Shown piece after piece: positions 6,993-7,651 of a stretch of DNA of 7,651 nt. Position 1 is the stretch's first letter; each line of letters opens with the position of its first letter. The notes beneath the pieces are model-generated. The model was not told where the DNA came from and made no database searches. It was given only the letters and a program-made list of their open reading frames with translations. Both the position numbers and the translations under genes were made by a program. Origin of the DNA: Kiritimatiellia bacterium (GTDB taxonomy: Bacteria > Verrucomicrobiota > Kiritimatiellia > CAIQIC01 > Lenti-01); contig JAHDSS010000077.1 in assembly GCA_018432565.1 (NCBI GenBank), forward strand, positions 1 through 7,651. The letters are read 5' to 3'.

Positions 6993-7651
6993 ATGAGAAT
7001 CCTCCTTTGCAACGACGACGGCATCCACGCCCCTGGCATCCACGCCCTCCACGACGCGGTGAAAGACCTCGGGGACGTCCTCGTTGTCGCCCCCGACGGC
7101 GAGCGCTCCGCCATCAGCCACGGCATCACCCTGACCCAGCCCCTGCACACGCGCTCCTGGCCCCCCGGCGGCCCGCCCTTCGGCACCGCCGTCAGCGGCA
7201 CCCCCGCCGACTGCGTCAAGCTGGCCGTCAGCCTCCTGCTCGACCCCAAGCCCGATCTCATTCTCAGCGGCATCAATCTCGGCCCCAACGCCGGCATCAG
7301 CGTGCTGTATTCCGGCACCGTGTCTGCCGCCACCGAAGGCCCCATCATGGGCATCCCCTCCATCGCCCTTTCCCTGGACACCTTCACCGATCCGGACTGG
7401 GACGCCGCCGCCCGCGTCAGCCGCGCCCTGGTCGAACAGGTCGTCCGCGGCACCCTCGCCATCGCGCCGGGCATCTTCTGGAACGTCAACATCCCCAACC
7501 GCCCCTACGACCAGCTCGCCGGCCTGCGCATCACCCGCATGGGCTCCTCCCGCTTTGTCGAAAAATACGAGCGCCGCGAAGATCCCTGGGGCCATCCCTA
7601 CTACTGGATGACCGGCGAACTGTTCGAAAACGGCGACATGAGCGGCACCGA
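6993..7651 (+). CDS. surE: 5'/3'-nucleotidase (survival protein) SurE, C-terminus cut by window edge
   Basis: SurE is a cytoplasmic, divalent-metal-dependent phosphatase that removes phosphate from nucleoside 5'- and 3'-monophosphates and is tied to stationary-phase survival. The first 219 residues are visible of roughly 250-260 expected. Metal-site residues are present: MRILLCNDDG at the N-terminus (D8, D9), GERSAISHG (S39) and SGINLGPNAG (N95). These correspond to D8, D9, S39 and N92 of E. coli SurE. Other signatures are VSGTPADCVKLA and YSGTVSAATEG. The N-terminus starts exactly where the family does, which fixes the ATG at 6993. An in-frame GTG at 6966 would only add nine unconserved residues. 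No Shine-Dalgarno is visible before either start. The gene follows the GH13 gene after a 124-base spacer on the same strand; co-transcription is possible, but the functions are not obviously linked. Confidence 0.96.
   Translation, partial: MRILLCNDDGIHAPGIHALHDAVKDLGDVLVVAPDGERSAISHGITLTQPLHTRSWPPGGPPFGTAVSGTPADCVKLAVSLLLDPKPDLILSGINLGPNAGISVLYSGTVSAATEGPIMGIPSIALSLDTFTDPDWDAAARVSRALVEQVVRGTLAIAPGIFWNVNIPNRPYDQLAGLRITRMGSSRFVEKYERREDPWGHPYYWMTGELFENGDMSGT

Noticed and set aside
6981..7595. 204-residue minus-strand frame overlapping surE
   Set aside because: Antisense shadow of surE, whose catalytic motifs are unmistakable on the plus strand.

Overview
This is a GC-rich, gene-dense bacterial window with four protein-coding genes and no RNA gene, CRISPR array or insertion sequence that I can see. 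From left to right they are: a very large exported multidomain protein (minus strand, running off the left edge), a Glu/Leu/Phe/Val-type glutamate dehydrogenase (minus), a cytoplasmic GH13 alpha-amylase-family enzyme (plus), and the nucleotidase SurE (plus, cut by the right edge). The style of the big protein (jelly-roll, fibronectin-III-like and lamin-tail modules behind a Sec signal), together with GC-rich intergenic regions carrying short repeats, resembles Verrucomicrobiota/Kiritimatiellota (PVC group) or Bacteroidota-like environmental bacteria. This placement is a weak inference from domain style, not from a marker gene.

Region 1-3557 (minus). A signal peptide starts at 3557 and is followed by a jelly-roll-like domain and a chain of fibronectin-III-like modules. 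The reading frame shifts by one base near 2984-2990. Beyond that point a single open frame of protein-like sequence continues without a stop to base 1. Within this chain a 148-residue stretch occurs twice at exactly equal length (149-592 and 1598-2041, offset 1449 bases). Each copy ends in the first half of an FN3 fold, and at the same point a different domain is spliced in: a carbohydrate-binding-like domain in one copy and a lamin-tail domain in the other.

Region 3558-3820 is a 263-base spacer with a plausible promoter for the exported protein, a small hairpin and a run of ten C. Region 3821-5092 is the glutamate dehydrogenase, with a textbook Shine-Dalgarno. Region 5093-5341 is the divergent spacer between it and the GH13 gene; it is strongly pyrimidine-rich on the plus strand and holds three tandem 9-base units. 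Region 5342-6868 is the GH13 enzyme with all catalytic residues in place. Region 6869-6992 is a spacer with a repeated heptamer and inverted repeat. Region 6993-7651 is SurE, lacking its C-terminus.

Functionally the genes look like independent housekeeping or catabolic units (amino-acid nitrogen metabolism, alpha-glucan metabolism, nucleotide/stationary-phase functions) next to a large surface or secreted protein. I see no multi-gene system here. The most unusual content is the modular architecture of the exported protein and its frameshift.
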